Below, piece after piece: positions 23,958 to 32,321 of a stretch of DNA of 64,000 bases. Source of the stretch: Pedobacter chinensis. GTDB taxonomy: Bacteria > Bacteroidota > Bacteroidia > Sphingobacteriales > Sphingobacteriaceae. The notes below the pieces were generated by a model. The model was not told where the DNA came from. It worked only from the letters and a program-made list of their open reading frames with translations, and searched no databases. The position numbers and the translations under genes are program-made. The first letter of the stretch is position 1. Each line of letters begins with the position of its first letter. The stretch is from the NCBI RefSeq assembly GCF_003339865.1, contig NZ_QPKV01000001.1, positions 186,001-250,000 of the forward strand. The letters are read 5' to 3'.

Positions 23958-24746
23958 ATGGATTTACAATTAGAAGAAAAAGTTATTGTGATCACAGGTG
24001 CAGCAAAAGGCATTGGTCGCAGTATTGCAGAAGTTTTTGCAAAAGAAAATGCAATAGCAGTAATTGTTGGCAGAAAAGCAGAAGATAACCAAAAAGTTGT
24101 TGAGGCAATTACAGAAAATGGCGGGACGGCAGCTCACTTTGTAGCTGAACTATCAAACCCTGATGAATGTGAAAAAGTAGTTGCTGCTATTGTTGAAAAA
24201 TTTGGGAGAATTGACGGCCTGGTCAATAACGCTGGTGTTAATGATGGCGTAGGTTTAGAAAGCGGAAACTACAAAGATTTCATGGCTTCACTGCACAAAA
24301 ATGTAGTTCATTACTATTTAATGGCACACCATGCTTTGCCTGAATTAATTAAAAGCAAAGGTGCGATTGTAAACATTACCTCAAAAACTGCCGAAACGGG
24401 ACAAGGTAACACATCTGCTTATGCAGCTGCAAATGGAGGAAGAAATGCCTTAACCCGCGAGTGGGCTGTTGAGTTGCTGAAATATGGAATCCGTGTAAAT
24501 GCGGTTGTAGTGGCCGAATGCTGGACACCAGCTTACGAAACGTGGATTGAAACATTGCCCGATGCTCAGGCTAAATTAGACGAAATCACTTCTAAAATTC
24601 CATTAGAAAACAGAATGACAACTGCAGAAGAAATCGCGAACATGACAGCCTTTTTAATGTCTGGTAAATCGAGCCATACCACGGGGCAGATTATTCATGT
24701 AGATGGTGGTTACGTTCATCTCGATAGGGCTTTGGCAAACGCTTAG
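23958..24746 (+). CDS. L-fucose dehydrogenase-like SDR with an altered catalytic motif
   Basis: A 262-residue short-chain dehydrogenase: cofactor motif TGAAKGIG (13-20), NNAG near residue 90, and the C-terminal substrate loop AECWTPAYETWIE, like the TP-Y-WI loop of L-fucose dehydrogenases. These oxidise L-fucose or similar sugars to lactones in the non-phosphorylated pathway. Ser142 and Tyr155 are present at the normal spacing, but the YxxxK motif reads YAAAN: Asn159 replaces the catalytic lysine (codon AAT). The rest of the enzyme looks intact, so this may be a subfamily trait. It is flanked by the inverted repeat copy upstream and a tandem array downstream, and pairs with the Zn-dehydrogenase gene. 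Confidence 0.85.
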   Translation: MDLQLEEKVIVITGAAKGIGRSIAEVFAKENAIAVIVGRKAEDNQKVVEAITENGGTAAHFVAELSNPDECEKVVAAIVEKFGRIDGLVNNAGVNDGVGLESGNYKDFMASLHKNVVHYYLMAHHALPELIKSKGAIVNITSKTAETGQGNTSAYAAANGGRNALTREWAVELLKYGIRVNAVVVAECWTPAYETWIETLPDAQAKLDEITSKIPLENRMTTAEEIANMTAFLMSGKSSHTTGQIIHVDGGYVHLDRALANA

Positions 24747-24803
24747 TCAGTTTTAAGTTAACAGTTTACAGTTAGCAGTTTGCAGTTAACATTTAGCAGT
24801 TTG

Positions 24804-25265
24804 CAAATCACAGTTAACCAATTAACCAGTTTATACAATTAACCATGATTATTCTTTATTCAGCAGTCTTCAAATCACAGTTAACCAATTAACCAGTTTA
24901 TACAATTAACCATGATTATTCTTTATTCATTAACAGTCTGCAAATCACAGTTAACCAATTAACCAATTTATACAATTAACCATTATTACCCTTTGTTCAT
25001 TAACAGTCTGCAAATCACAGTTAACCGATTAACCAGTTTATACAATTAACCATGATTATTCTTTATTCAGCAGTTTGCAAGTCACAGTTAACCAATTAAC
25101 CAATTTATACAATTAACCATGATTATTCTTTATTCATTAACAGTCTGCAAATCACAGTTAACCGATTAACCAGTTTATACAATTAACCATTACTACTCTT
25201 TATTTTTATTCAGCAGTTTGCAAATCACAGTTAACCGATTCATCAATTTATACAATTAACCATTA
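24804..25265. repeat. Seven-unit tandem array (67-73 bp units) upstream of the Zn-dehydrogenase
   Basis: Units start at 24804, 24871, 24941, 25011, 25078, 25148 and 25221, the last being partial. Each reads CAAATCACAGTTAACC, then ATTAACC and TTTATACAATTAACCAT, then an AT-rich variable tail with CAGCAG or CATTAACAGTC. Length differences come from short insertions in the tail. Between the SDR stop and 24803 similar CAGTTAACA words occur less regularly. The array ends 5 bases before the dehydrogenase ATG, so it forms the whole intergenic region of 524 bases; no gene lies in it. Confidence 0.9.
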
Positions 25266-25270
25266 CTTTA

Positions 25271-26290
25271 ATGAAAACCCTTACCTGCACAACACCTGGA
25301 ACTTTTGAGTATTCAGAAACAGAAAAGCCTGAACTTAAAAAGAACCACGCCGTCATCAAAATAAAAAGAATTGGTATCTGTGGAACTGATTTGCATGCTT
25401 TTGAAGGTACGCAACCCTTTTTCAATTATCCAAGAGTTTTAGGTCATGAGCTTTCGGGAGAATTGGCAGAGGTTGATGGAGCAGAAGGATTTAAGATAGG
25501 AGAGGCTGTTACTTTTATCCCATATTTCAATTGTGGAGAATGTATTGCTTGCCGAATGAACAAGCCGAATTGCTGTGTGAAAATGCAGGTTTGCGGGGTA
25601 CATGTTGATGGAGGCATGCGAGAATATTTACAGGTTCCTTCAAGAACACTTTTGCATGGTGAAGGATTGAGTTATAATGAACTGGCTTTGGTTGAACCTT
25701 TAGCTATCGGTGCGCATGGTGTTCGCCGGGCGAATGTTCAGCCGGGCGAATTTGTGCTCGTTATTGGCGCCGGACCAATTGGTTTGGGAACCATGGAATT
25801 TGCACGAATTGCAGGTGCAAATGTGATCGTTCTGGATATTAATGAAGATCGCCTGGCTTTTTGTAAGGATCAATTGAAAGTTGCTCATGTGGTTAATGCG
25901 CTTTCGCATGATGTAACGCAGCAACTAAGTGATATTACCAGCGGCGATATGCCAACGGTTGTGATCGATGCAACAGGAAATCAAAAAGCAATTAATAATG
26001 CCATTAACTATATGGCGCATGGGGCCAGATTTGTATTGATAGGGCTTCAAAAAGGCGATTTAATCTTTAATCATCCTGAATTTCATAAAAGGGAATCTAC
26101 ATTAATGAGTAGCAGAAATGCCACTATTGAAGATTTTGAACACGTAATTAAATCTATGAAAGCCGGCCTGGTTAACCCAACAAATTACATCACGCATCAG
26201 GTAAAATTCGAAGATGTAAAAGATGAATTTGAAAGCTGGTTAAACCCGGGTAATGGCGTAATTAAAGCGATGGTTAAGATAGAGGAATAA
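25271..26290 (+). CDS. Zn-dependent alcohol dehydrogenase, sugar-acid/polyol type
   Basis: A 339-residue medium-chain dehydrogenase. The catalytic zinc site is built by Cys in GICGTDLHAFEG and GHE in VLGHELSGE; structural zinc cysteines are in NCGECIACRMNKPNCC. The cofactor domain carries VIGAGPIGLG. It resembles L-galactonate, L-gulonate or threonine-type dehydrogenases (RspB/YjjN-like). In a fucose-type pathway it could oxidise 2-keto-3-deoxy-L-fuconate or another acid intermediate; that is inference from the SDR and the FucP-type symporter. The start codon follows the tandem array by 5 bases, so its expression must pass through or start in the repeats. Confidence 0.88.
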   Translation: MKTLTCTTPGTFEYSETEKPELKKNHAVIKIKRIGICGTDLHAFEGTQPFFNYPRVLGHELSGELAEVDGAEGFKIGEAVTFIPYFNCGECIACRMNKPNCCVKMQVCGVHVDGGMREYLQVPSRTLLHGEGLSYNELALVEPLAIGAHGVRRANVQPGEFVLVIGAGPIGLGTMEFARIAGANVIVLDINEDRLAFCKDQLKVAHVVNALSHDVTQQLSDITSGDMPTVVIDATGNQKAINNAINYMAHGARFVLIGLQKGDLIFNHPEFHKRESTLMSSRNATIEDFEHVIKSMKAGLVNPTNYITHQVKFEDVKDEFESWLNPGNGVIKAMVKIEE

Positions 26291-26848
26291 ATTGCGATTA
26301 AATTTGATTCATCGTGATCCTGAATTTTTCATTTGTTTTTAAGTTTTTATTGGTATTCAAGGGGGCTGCGCCGTTTATTTCAGGACCTTAATGACATGAA
26401 CGCATAACAGGAGAGATGCTGACCATGAAGTAGCTACAAGACCTTTTTAAAAATCAATATTTACACTTGTAAAATAAATTCATCATACGAGGAGCGTAGC
26501 GACTAGGTGATCTGTTTTGCTATCGTAGTTGCATTTGGAAAGATTGCTTCACTCCACCTCACAAATCCCTGCTTCAGTTCGCAATGACGAGTATTTTAAA
26601 ACAGTCGAAGTTCAGCCACTTAGATCCCGTCATTGCGAGGAGGAACGACGAAGTAATCTTTTTCGCTGTAGTCAATTTGCAACATTTGGAAATATTGCCT
26701 CACTCCACTCCACAAGTCCCCGCTTCAGTTCACAACAAGTAAGTTTCCCTTAACTTAATAACATCGGAGTTGAGCATAATACTTTAATACTTACACTTGT
26801 AAAACGAGTTCAGCAAGATTGTTAAGACCAATAAAAACTCTAAAAAAA
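26291..26848. other. Repeat-rich gap between dehydrogenase and haem-uptake genes
   Basis: No gene. From left to right it holds the right copy of the inverted repeat (26354-26480), then degraded REP copies: GATTGCTTCACTCC to CGCAATGACGAG (26540-26587), CCCGTCATTGCGAGG to CGAAGTAATCTTT (26626-26664), and a further decayed copy to 26745. An open frame at 26529-26753 is built only from these repeats and is not counted. Confidence 0.75.
26354..26480. repeat. Right copy of the inverted repeat around the SDR/dehydrogenase module
   Basis: Carries GGGCTGCGCCGTTTATTTC, AGTAGCTACAAGACCTTTTT and ACTTGTAAAATAAA, the reverse complements of the words in the left copy at 23786-23895. The pair lies head to head around the two dehydrogenase genes and the tandem array. 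Confidence 0.85.
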
Positions 26849-26883
26849 ACTATAAAAAGATAAAGCTCCCCATCGCGGGGAGC
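26849..26883 (-). terminator. Rho-independent terminator of the haem-uptake operon
   Basis: On the minus strand GCTCCCC-GCGAT-GGGGAGC forms a seven-pair GC-rich stem, followed by a T-rich run. It lies about 50 bases beyond the HmuY-like stop. Confidence 0.85.
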
Positions 26884-26934
26884 ATCTATCCAACTAACAA
26901 AACATATTTTTAAAATTTGAGGAAGATTTAAATC

Positions 26935-27969
26935 TTATCCCTTTTTAACTAATTTGTATTCAATTACTGGTTTGCCACGTTCGCCGCCATCGTTTCCAAC
27001 GCCCATACTAACAAATCTTAGTTTATAATAATTCCCAGCACTGTCTTTCAAAATGTAGAAACGATTGGTTCTAATTCCTGTACCTGTTGTTACTCTCCAT
27101 TTATCTCCAATAGCATCTCTGGTGGTAAGGAAAGTTAAGCCGGAGATATTGCTTTCGGCAAATGATGAATAAGTCAGCGTGCCTGTTTCTTCAATCTGAG
27201 CAGCAGAAACTCCAGCTAAATAATTTATTGAAATAAAATCCTGGAACCAATATGGAGAGCCTAAACCAGAATTGTAAGTACTATAACTCCAGGAAAGATC
27301 CCATTCTAATTTCTTAGGTTCAGCATTAACGGTCTTGTTGTTCTCTAATGAAACAAAAACAAGATTATAGTCTGCGTTTTTGGCTATATCTAAAGTTTTA
27401 ATAATTGTTTCGCCAAGTCTTGCATACTGTAATTTGTATCCTGTACCATTGCGGGATATTTTAACCTTAAACCATTTATCTTTGTCTTTACTTCCTTCGA
27501 AACTGATTAAGTAAACCTTGTTTTCGGTATCTGTAGCACTAACTTCAGCAAACACTGTTTTAGTGATGTCGCCATCCCAACTATCAACTAATGAAGCAGT
27601 AAGTGGATCACTAATATTGTGATTAAGTTCTGTAGTTGTACCAGGATCAGCAACAGTAACCACATTAATATCAGTTTTAGAAGTTGCAACCGCTGTAGTT
27701 TGATAAGAGGCATTAAGCACAGCCCTAAATCTGCTATCGGATGTTAAACCGATATTGAAACTCTTTCTATCTACCGCAGTTGATTTATCCGTACTTAAAT
27801 CCACATAAGCGATATTTGCATAATTTGACTCAGCAGTTTTACCGCTTAAGGTAATTGTGGAACCATCAGAAGGTGGAACGACAATAATAGGCTCTTCAGT
27901 GTTTTTTTTACAAGCTGTAAAAGTTATCGCCAAAGCAGCGATTGCGATCATTGAATTAAGTTTGTTCAT
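26935..27969 (-). CDS. HmuY-like haem-binding lipoprotein
   Basis: A 344-residue lipoprotein: signal segment MNKLNSMIAIAALAITFTAC with the lipid-modified Cys at residue 20. The mature part matches the HmuY family: YVDLSTDKSTAVDRKSFNIGL, RAVLNASYQTTAVATSKTD near the start, and KLEWDLSWSYSTYN followed by INYLAGVSA near the end. HmuY proteins hold haem at the cell surface and pass it to a TonB-dependent receptor. The gene lies 22 bases after the receptor gene, in one operon ending at a strong terminator. Haem as ligand is inferred from the family; some relatives bind other ligands. Confidence 0.78.
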   Translation of the reverse strand: MNKLNSMIAIAALAITFTACKKNTEEPIIVVPPSDGSTITLSGKTAESNYANIAYVDLSTDKSTAVDRKSFNIGLTSDSRFRAVLNASYQTTAVATSKTDINVVTVADPGTTTELNHNISDPLTASLVDSWDGDITKTVFAEVSATDTENKVYLISFEGSKDKDKWFKVKISRNGTGYKLQYARLGETIIKTLDIAKNADYNLVFVSLENNKTVNAEPKKLEWDLSWSYSTYNSGLGSPYWFQDFISINYLAGVSAAQIEETGTLTYSSFAESNISGLTFLTTRDAIGDKWRVTTGTGIRTNRFYILKDSAGNYYKLRFVSMGVGNDGGERGKPVIEYKLVKKG

Positions 27970-27991
27970 GTTTTTATTTTGTGTTTAAAAA

Positions 27992-30070
27992 TTATTTATT
28001 CCAGTTAAAAGTCATACCAAGCACATAAGAGCGACCGTAACTATAGGGAACAGTACCTCCACCTGTGCTATGTGCGCCCCCCGATGCTGTGGAAGTATTA
28101 CTTAATTGAGTTACGTTAAAAATGTTTTTTACCCCCGCATTAATAGTAAAGTAATTATAAATGCTTTTATTTAGCATTAAATCAGCTAAGCTAAAATCCC
28201 CAATTTCAACTAGTCTGTAATCTGCGGCGCTTGTTCCACTGTTTTGGTAACTTGGTACTTTACCAGAGTATTTGTAAAACAAGCTTATATTTCCTTTAAC
28301 TTTTGTAAAATTGTAAAGAATAGTTGCAGTAATTTCTGGCGACCATGCAAATTCAGGAATTGCTAAATCCGGATTATGCTCTAGCTGATCATTGTAACGA
28401 CCAATATAAGAAGCCCCAATAGTTGCATTTAAGTTTTTATAAATGATCGTATTATCTAAAGTGAAGCCTGTAGTTTTATACCTTAACACATTAAATAGTG
28501 TTGTCATGGTGGCATCTTGTGTTGATTGCGCAAAAGTTATTCGGTTTTTAAACAGATTATAAAAAGCAGCAAAGGTTGAGCGGATTTGTAAACTGTTGAT
28601 ATTTAAACCTGCCCATGTTAGTGAACCATTGAAACTATTTGATTCTTCTGCTTTAAGATTTGGATTGCCAATAATATTGTGACTTGCATCAACAAAATCG
28701 TAATATAATTCACGCAAAGCCGGAGATCTAAATCCTCTTGCGTAAGCTAACCTCAAATCAAAATTCTCGCTTAAACCAAACTTAGTGTTTAATGATGGAA
28801 TAATTGGCGGAGCTGGATAGATTGAATTTTTGATAAATCTTAACCCCGGTCTGATATTGATTCCGTTAATTGGTTTAATTTCGGATGAGATGAAAAATGC
28901 GTAATCATTAATTACTGGTGATCCTTTAATTCTTTGGCCACTTGCTGCATCTCTATTGTACTCAAATCCTGGTTGAAATGAAACTTTTGAACTAAGTTGA
29001 TATTGTAATGTGGTTCTAAATATTGTTGAGTTAAACTTAGCTGTATCTTGTTTGCCTTGTTCTGTGCTCAAAACATCAACACCAGTGCTAAAATTATGAT
29101 TGATTGTTCGCGTTAATCTTTTCAAATCAGAATATCCGGCAATTGCAGTAAGCTGTAGTGAAGGGTGTAATCGCCATTCAGATTGCAATTGGTTGGTATA
29201 TCTCAGTGTTTTATAAGTTTGCCATTCTGCAATGTAGTTTAACGGGTTCATACCTCCACGACTGATAATCTCTTCCTGTAAACCATCCAATCTATACCAG
29301 ATATTGAAATTTTCATTTCTGTAGCCAATTTTAGTATTGGCAAGCCATTGTTCTTTTGGTTTCCAACGATTTCCGCTTGCTAAATCTTGATCAACAATAT
29401 CTCTTGATGTGGTACTTGGCTTAATATTCCAGCCGGCAAAATCATTATGTGTAGTGCCAATCATTGCACTCCAGCCATTGTTTTGCCAACTCACACCAAC
29501 ATTTTGTATATGATTTCCTTTATTAGAAAACGCCTTGTATTCTTCTCCGGCAGTTTCTTCTTGTACACGCGCAGTAACGTTCAAAAGTGATTTTCCTGCA
29601 TTTTTCGTAATAATATTAATTACACCTGCTAAGGCATCCGTACCGTAAACCACTGACATTGGCCCTTCGACAATCTCAATTCTATCGATGGTGTTAATAT
29701 CAATTTGACCTAAACTTTCCCGTGTATCTGAGCGATCAACCATTGGTACGCCATCAAGTAATATTTTAATATTTCTTCCTGTCATTCCCATTAATGAAAC
29801 ATCAGTAGTGCCAAGGGTTAAATCATTACTGAACCTGAAACCCAATTCTGTATTTAAAACCTGCTGAACATTTACGGCTCCACGCAACCTGATTCTTTCA
29901 GCGCTGATTGTTCTCACATTGTAGACCGAATTTCTTAAAGTTTGTGGCCCATATTGGCCGGTAACCACCACATCTTTTAAATCATTTGCCTTAGCGGTGT
30001 CAATTTTAATTTCTTGAGCCACAGTTACAAACACACTTAATGATAAGGCAAGTGATAAATATATCTTCAT
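27992..30070 (-). CDS. TonB-dependent outer-membrane receptor, HmuR-like
   Basis: A 692-residue receptor with a signal peptide (about 1-18). The TonB box region LKDVVVTGQYGPQ and plug motifs (GRNIKILLDGVPM, IDRIEIVEGPMSVVYGTDALAGVINIITK) occupy residues 30-160. A barrel rich in paired aromatic strands ends in a terminal aromatic-rich strand (SYVLGMTFNWNK). It carries FRSPALRELYYDF and NPNLKAEESNS, common in haem and siderophore receptors. It should import haem or a metal chelate with energy from TonB. It is first in the operon with the HmuY-like gene and is divergent from an AraC-type regulator 101 bases away. Confidence 0.85.
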   Translation of the reverse strand: MKIYLSLALSLSVFVTVAQEIKIDTAKANDLKDVVVTGQYGPQTLRNSVYNVRTISAERIRLRGAVNVQQVLNTELGFRFSNDLTLGTTDVSLMGMTGRNIKILLDGVPMVDRSDTRESLGQIDINTIDRIEIVEGPMSVVYGTDALAGVINIITKNAGKSLLNVTARVQEETAGEEYKAFSNKGNHIQNVGVSWQNNGWSAMIGTTHNDFAGWNIKPSTTSRDIVDQDLASGNRWKPKEQWLANTKIGYRNENFNIWYRLDGLQEEIISRGGMNPLNYIAEWQTYKTLRYTNQLQSEWRLHPSLQLTAIAGYSDLKRLTRTINHNFSTGVDVLSTEQGKQDTAKFNSTIFRTTLQYQLSSKVSFQPGFEYNRDAASGQRIKGSPVINDYAFFISSEIKPINGINIRPGLRFIKNSIYPAPPIIPSLNTKFGLSENFDLRLAYARGFRSPALRELYYDFVDASHNIIGNPNLKAEESNSFNGSLTWAGLNINSLQIRSTFAAFYNLFKNRITFAQSTQDATMTTLFNVLRYKTTGFTLDNTIIYKNLNATIGASYIGRYNDQLEHNPDLAIPEFAWSPEITATILYNFTKVKGNISLFYKYSGKVPSYQNSGTSAADYRLVEIGDFSLADLMLNKSIYNYFTINAGVKNIFNVTQLSNTSTASGGAHSTGGGTVPYSYGRSYVLGMTFNWNK

Positions 30071-30093
30071 TTATTTAGACTAATTATAAATAA

Positions 30094-30110
30094 TTGTGCA
30101 AATTTGTGCA
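30094..30110. promoter_or_regulatory. Direct repeat between the receptor and AraC-type genes
   Basis: TTGTGCA occurs twice, at 30094-30100 and 30104-30110, exactly one helical turn apart. The site lies 24-40 bases upstream of the receptor start codon and about 60 bases from the regulator start. It is a plausible regulator site; binding is inferred. Confidence 0.4.
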
Positions 30111-30171
30111 TAATCATAAAAATAAGATAACGCCAAACGGATAATTAATGCCGTAATACGGATTAAATAAA

Positions 30172-31104
30172 ATGGAAGTTAAACTGTCAGAACATGCTAC
30201 TGGTAAGGTTGTGTATACGAACACGTATCCTCATAATTTTGATGGAAAGAAAGATATTGATGAGTGTGAAAAGGAATTTATCGGAGAAACTTATCAAATC
30301 AGGTTAAAGGAAAAATGGTTTGAGGGGATCCACATCAGTATTACAGAGATTGAATCTGTTAAAGACATTGATTTTTTATTTGAGTTATCACAGCAAAACA
30401 TTACTTTTTTATATTGTTTGGACGGTAGCTTAAACTATTATTGTAGAAATAAGCTTGATCATTTTCTGTCGATTGAAAAAAATCAGCAAAGTATTACAGT
30501 CGGACAATTAAATCATGTGGTTTTTAATTCTGCAGGCAAAACACGTTATATTTATATTCAATTAACTAAACCTTACTATAGTAAAATAGCTAACTCTGAA
30601 TTTAAAAGTGATGGTTCCTGCAACAAAAAAAATATCGCTCCTGAATTGGCGTTGATATTGCAAGCCTTGCTCAACCATCAGCACACCGGGCGGGTTAAGC
30701 GTTTATTCATTGAGGCAAAAATTTTTGAGCTGATAATTTTTTATATCAATCAGAAAAGCGGTAGAGATAATTTTTCACTAAAGAAAGATGATGTCGATAA
30801 AATTCAGTTAGCCAGGCAGATTGTGGAGAGTAATTTGCAAAAGCCTAATTCTTTAATTGAACTATCCAGAAAAGCTGGCATAAATGATTATAAGTTGAAG
30901 AAAGGTTTTAAGGAATTAACCGGTTGTACTGTTTTTGGCTATCTCTATAAAATAAGGATGGAAAAAGCATACCATTATTTAGCAAATGAGAAAAAATCAG
31001 TTAGCGAAGTATCTTTTCTGGTCGGATATAAAAATGCACAACACTTTATTACAGCCTTTAAAAAGCGCTACAATATTCTTCCAGGAAGTTTGAATAAAAA
31101 CTAA
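30172..31104 (+). CDS. AraC-family transcription regulator
   Basis: A 310-residue regulator. The C-terminal 100 residues hold both AraC helix-turn-helix units: NSLIELSRKAGINDYKLKKGFKELTG, then KSVSEVSFLVGYKNAQHFITAFKKRYNILPG. The N-terminal 190 residues are a ligand or partner domain I cannot name. It diverges from the receptor gene, so control of haem or iron uptake is likely. Such regulators next to TonB receptors in this phylum resemble PchR-type iron regulators. It ends 7 bases before a LacI operator and converges on the lacI-type gene. Confidence 0.85.
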   Translation: MEVKLSEHATGKVVYTNTYPHNFDGKKDIDECEKEFIGETYQIRLKEKWFEGIHISITEIESVKDIDFLFELSQQNITFLYCLDGSLNYYCRNKLDHFLSIEKNQQSITVGQLNHVVFNSAGKTRYIYIQLTKPYYSKIANSEFKSDGSCNKKNIAPELALILQALLNHQHTGRVKRLFIEAKIFELIIFYINQKSGRDNFSLKKDDVDKIQLARQIVESNLQKPNSLIELSRKAGINDYKLKKGFKELTGCTVFGYLYKIRMEKAYHYLANEKKSVSEVSFLVGYKNAQHFITAFKKRYNILPGSLNKN

Positions 31105-31110
31105 AAAACT

Positions 31111-31128
31111 CAACGCAAACGTTTGATT
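31111..31128. promoter_or_regulatory. LacI-type operator downstream of the regulator gene
   Basis: CAACGCAAACGTTTGATT with the perfect 10-base palindrome CAAACGTTTG (31116-31125). An 18-base inverted copy lies at 32198-32215 on the other side of the LacI gene. The centre and symmetry fit the LacI/CcpA operator pattern. Confidence 0.75.
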
Positions 31129-31131
31129 GAA

Positions 31132-32148
31132 TTATTCTTTTACTTCGTTAACTACTAAATCTGATTCAACAATGGTGTTATAAAACGCTTGATTTTCAGA
31201 ATTGGGGCTGGCAATTAAATCTAAAAGTATGTTTGCTGCCTTTTGGCCCTGAAGATATGGGTACTGCTCAACAGATGCAACGGGAGAATGATCTAAATAA
31301 CTAATAATGGGTAAATTAGCATAGCTTACCACATCAAAATCATTGATCACGTTTAATTGTTTAAAATATTTGATTAAGAAAAGTGCTACATAATCATTAA
31401 AAGCAACAATGGCAGTAGGTTTTCTTTTATGATTTAAAAACTGGTTTGCAGCTTCAATTGTACCTTTTTCGGTTAAATCGCAATTAACAATAAGTGAAGG
31501 GTCAAATTTTAGTCTGTTGAATGTGATGGCCTGCATATAACCTTCTTTACGCTCATCGCTGGCATATAATGTGGTAGGACCATTGATCATTCCAATACTT
31601 CTATGCCCTTTTTTTAACAGATAGTTTACCGCTTTTACAGTTGCACTTTCTAAACTGCAAGCAACGTAGTGCACATTTTTAAAAGGAGGAATGCGATCGA
31701 AAAACACTACCGGAATATTAAACGAATTTAATTTCTCAAAATGATCAAATTTACAAGTGTCTTTACTGATGGAAACCAATAAGCCATCAACACGTTGATT
31801 TTTCATTTTTTCAACCAGTTTTACTTCCTGCTCATAATCATCATGAGACTGTGCAAAAATTACAGTATAATTTTTCTTTAATGCCTCATCTTCAATGGCT
31901 GAAATTGCAGTTGAAAAAAAATGTTCCGAAAGTTCGGGTAAAATTACACCAATAGTATAGGTTTTGCCTTTCTGGAACAGAATTGCGGCATTATTAGGTT
32001 CGTAATTAAGTGACTTTGCCAGTTGTTTAATTTTCTCTCTCGTAACGGCTCCAATACTGGGATGGTCATGTAATCCCCTCGATACACTAGAGGGAGAAAT
32101 ATTTAAAATTCTGGCGATTTCCTTTATTGTTGTCGGTTTCGATTGCAT
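31132..32148 (-). CDS. LacI-family transcription regulator
   Basis: A 338-residue regulator. The N-terminal helix-turn-helix TTIKEIARILNISPSSVSRGLHDHPSIG and hinge helix NYEPNNAA are standard. The periplasmic-binding-like sensor domain starts at YTIGVILPELSEHFFSTAI and includes FNDYVALFLIKYFKQL. It should bind a sugar or sugar derivative. Identical inverted operators flank the gene, one in its own promoter region and one just past its stop, implying autoregulation and control of the divergent GH109-like gene. The ligand is unknown. Confidence 0.9.
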   Translation of the reverse strand: MQSKPTTIKEIARILNISPSSVSRGLHDHPSIGAVTREKIKQLAKSLNYEPNNAAILFQKGKTYTIGVILPELSEHFFSTAISAIEDEALKKNYTVIFAQSHDDYEQEVKLVEKMKNQRVDGLLVSISKDTCKFDHFEKLNSFNIPVVFFDRIPPFKNVHYVACSLESATVKAVNYLLKKGHRSIGMINGPTTLYASDERKEGYMQAITFNRLKFDPSLIVNCDLTEKGTIEAANQFLNHKRKPTAIVAFNDYVALFLIKYFKQLNVINDFDVVSYANLPIISYLDHSPVASVEQYPYLQGQKAANILLDLIASPNSENQAFYNTIVESDLVVNEVKE

Positions 32149-32197
32149 TGTAACTGCTAAACTACATTATTTCTTCGAGTTGTAATAATACGAAATT

Positions 32198-32215
32198 AAT
32201 CAAACGTTTGCGTTG
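32198..32215. promoter_or_regulatory. LacI-type operator in the divergent promoter region
   Basis: AATCAAACGTTTGCGTTG, the exact reverse complement of the site at 31111-31128. It lies 50 bases upstream of the LacI start and 107 upstream of the GH109-like start. The two centres are about 1085 bases apart, which would permit looping. Confidence 0.8.
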
Positions 32216-32321
32216 TTTTTTTTGCTTCATTTCTTTTATTCCGAATATAAATATCAATACATTCGAGAATCATTAACCATGATAGCCAAACAAAACACAA
32301 GGAAATCAACAACAAAACTTT

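Noticed and set aside
24804..25265. CRISPR array
   Set aside because: The whole 67-73 bp unit is repeated with only small tail changes; no spacers and no cas genes.
26529..26753. Small gene of 74 codons
   Set aside because: Made entirely of degraded REP-like repeats, with no plausible protein features.
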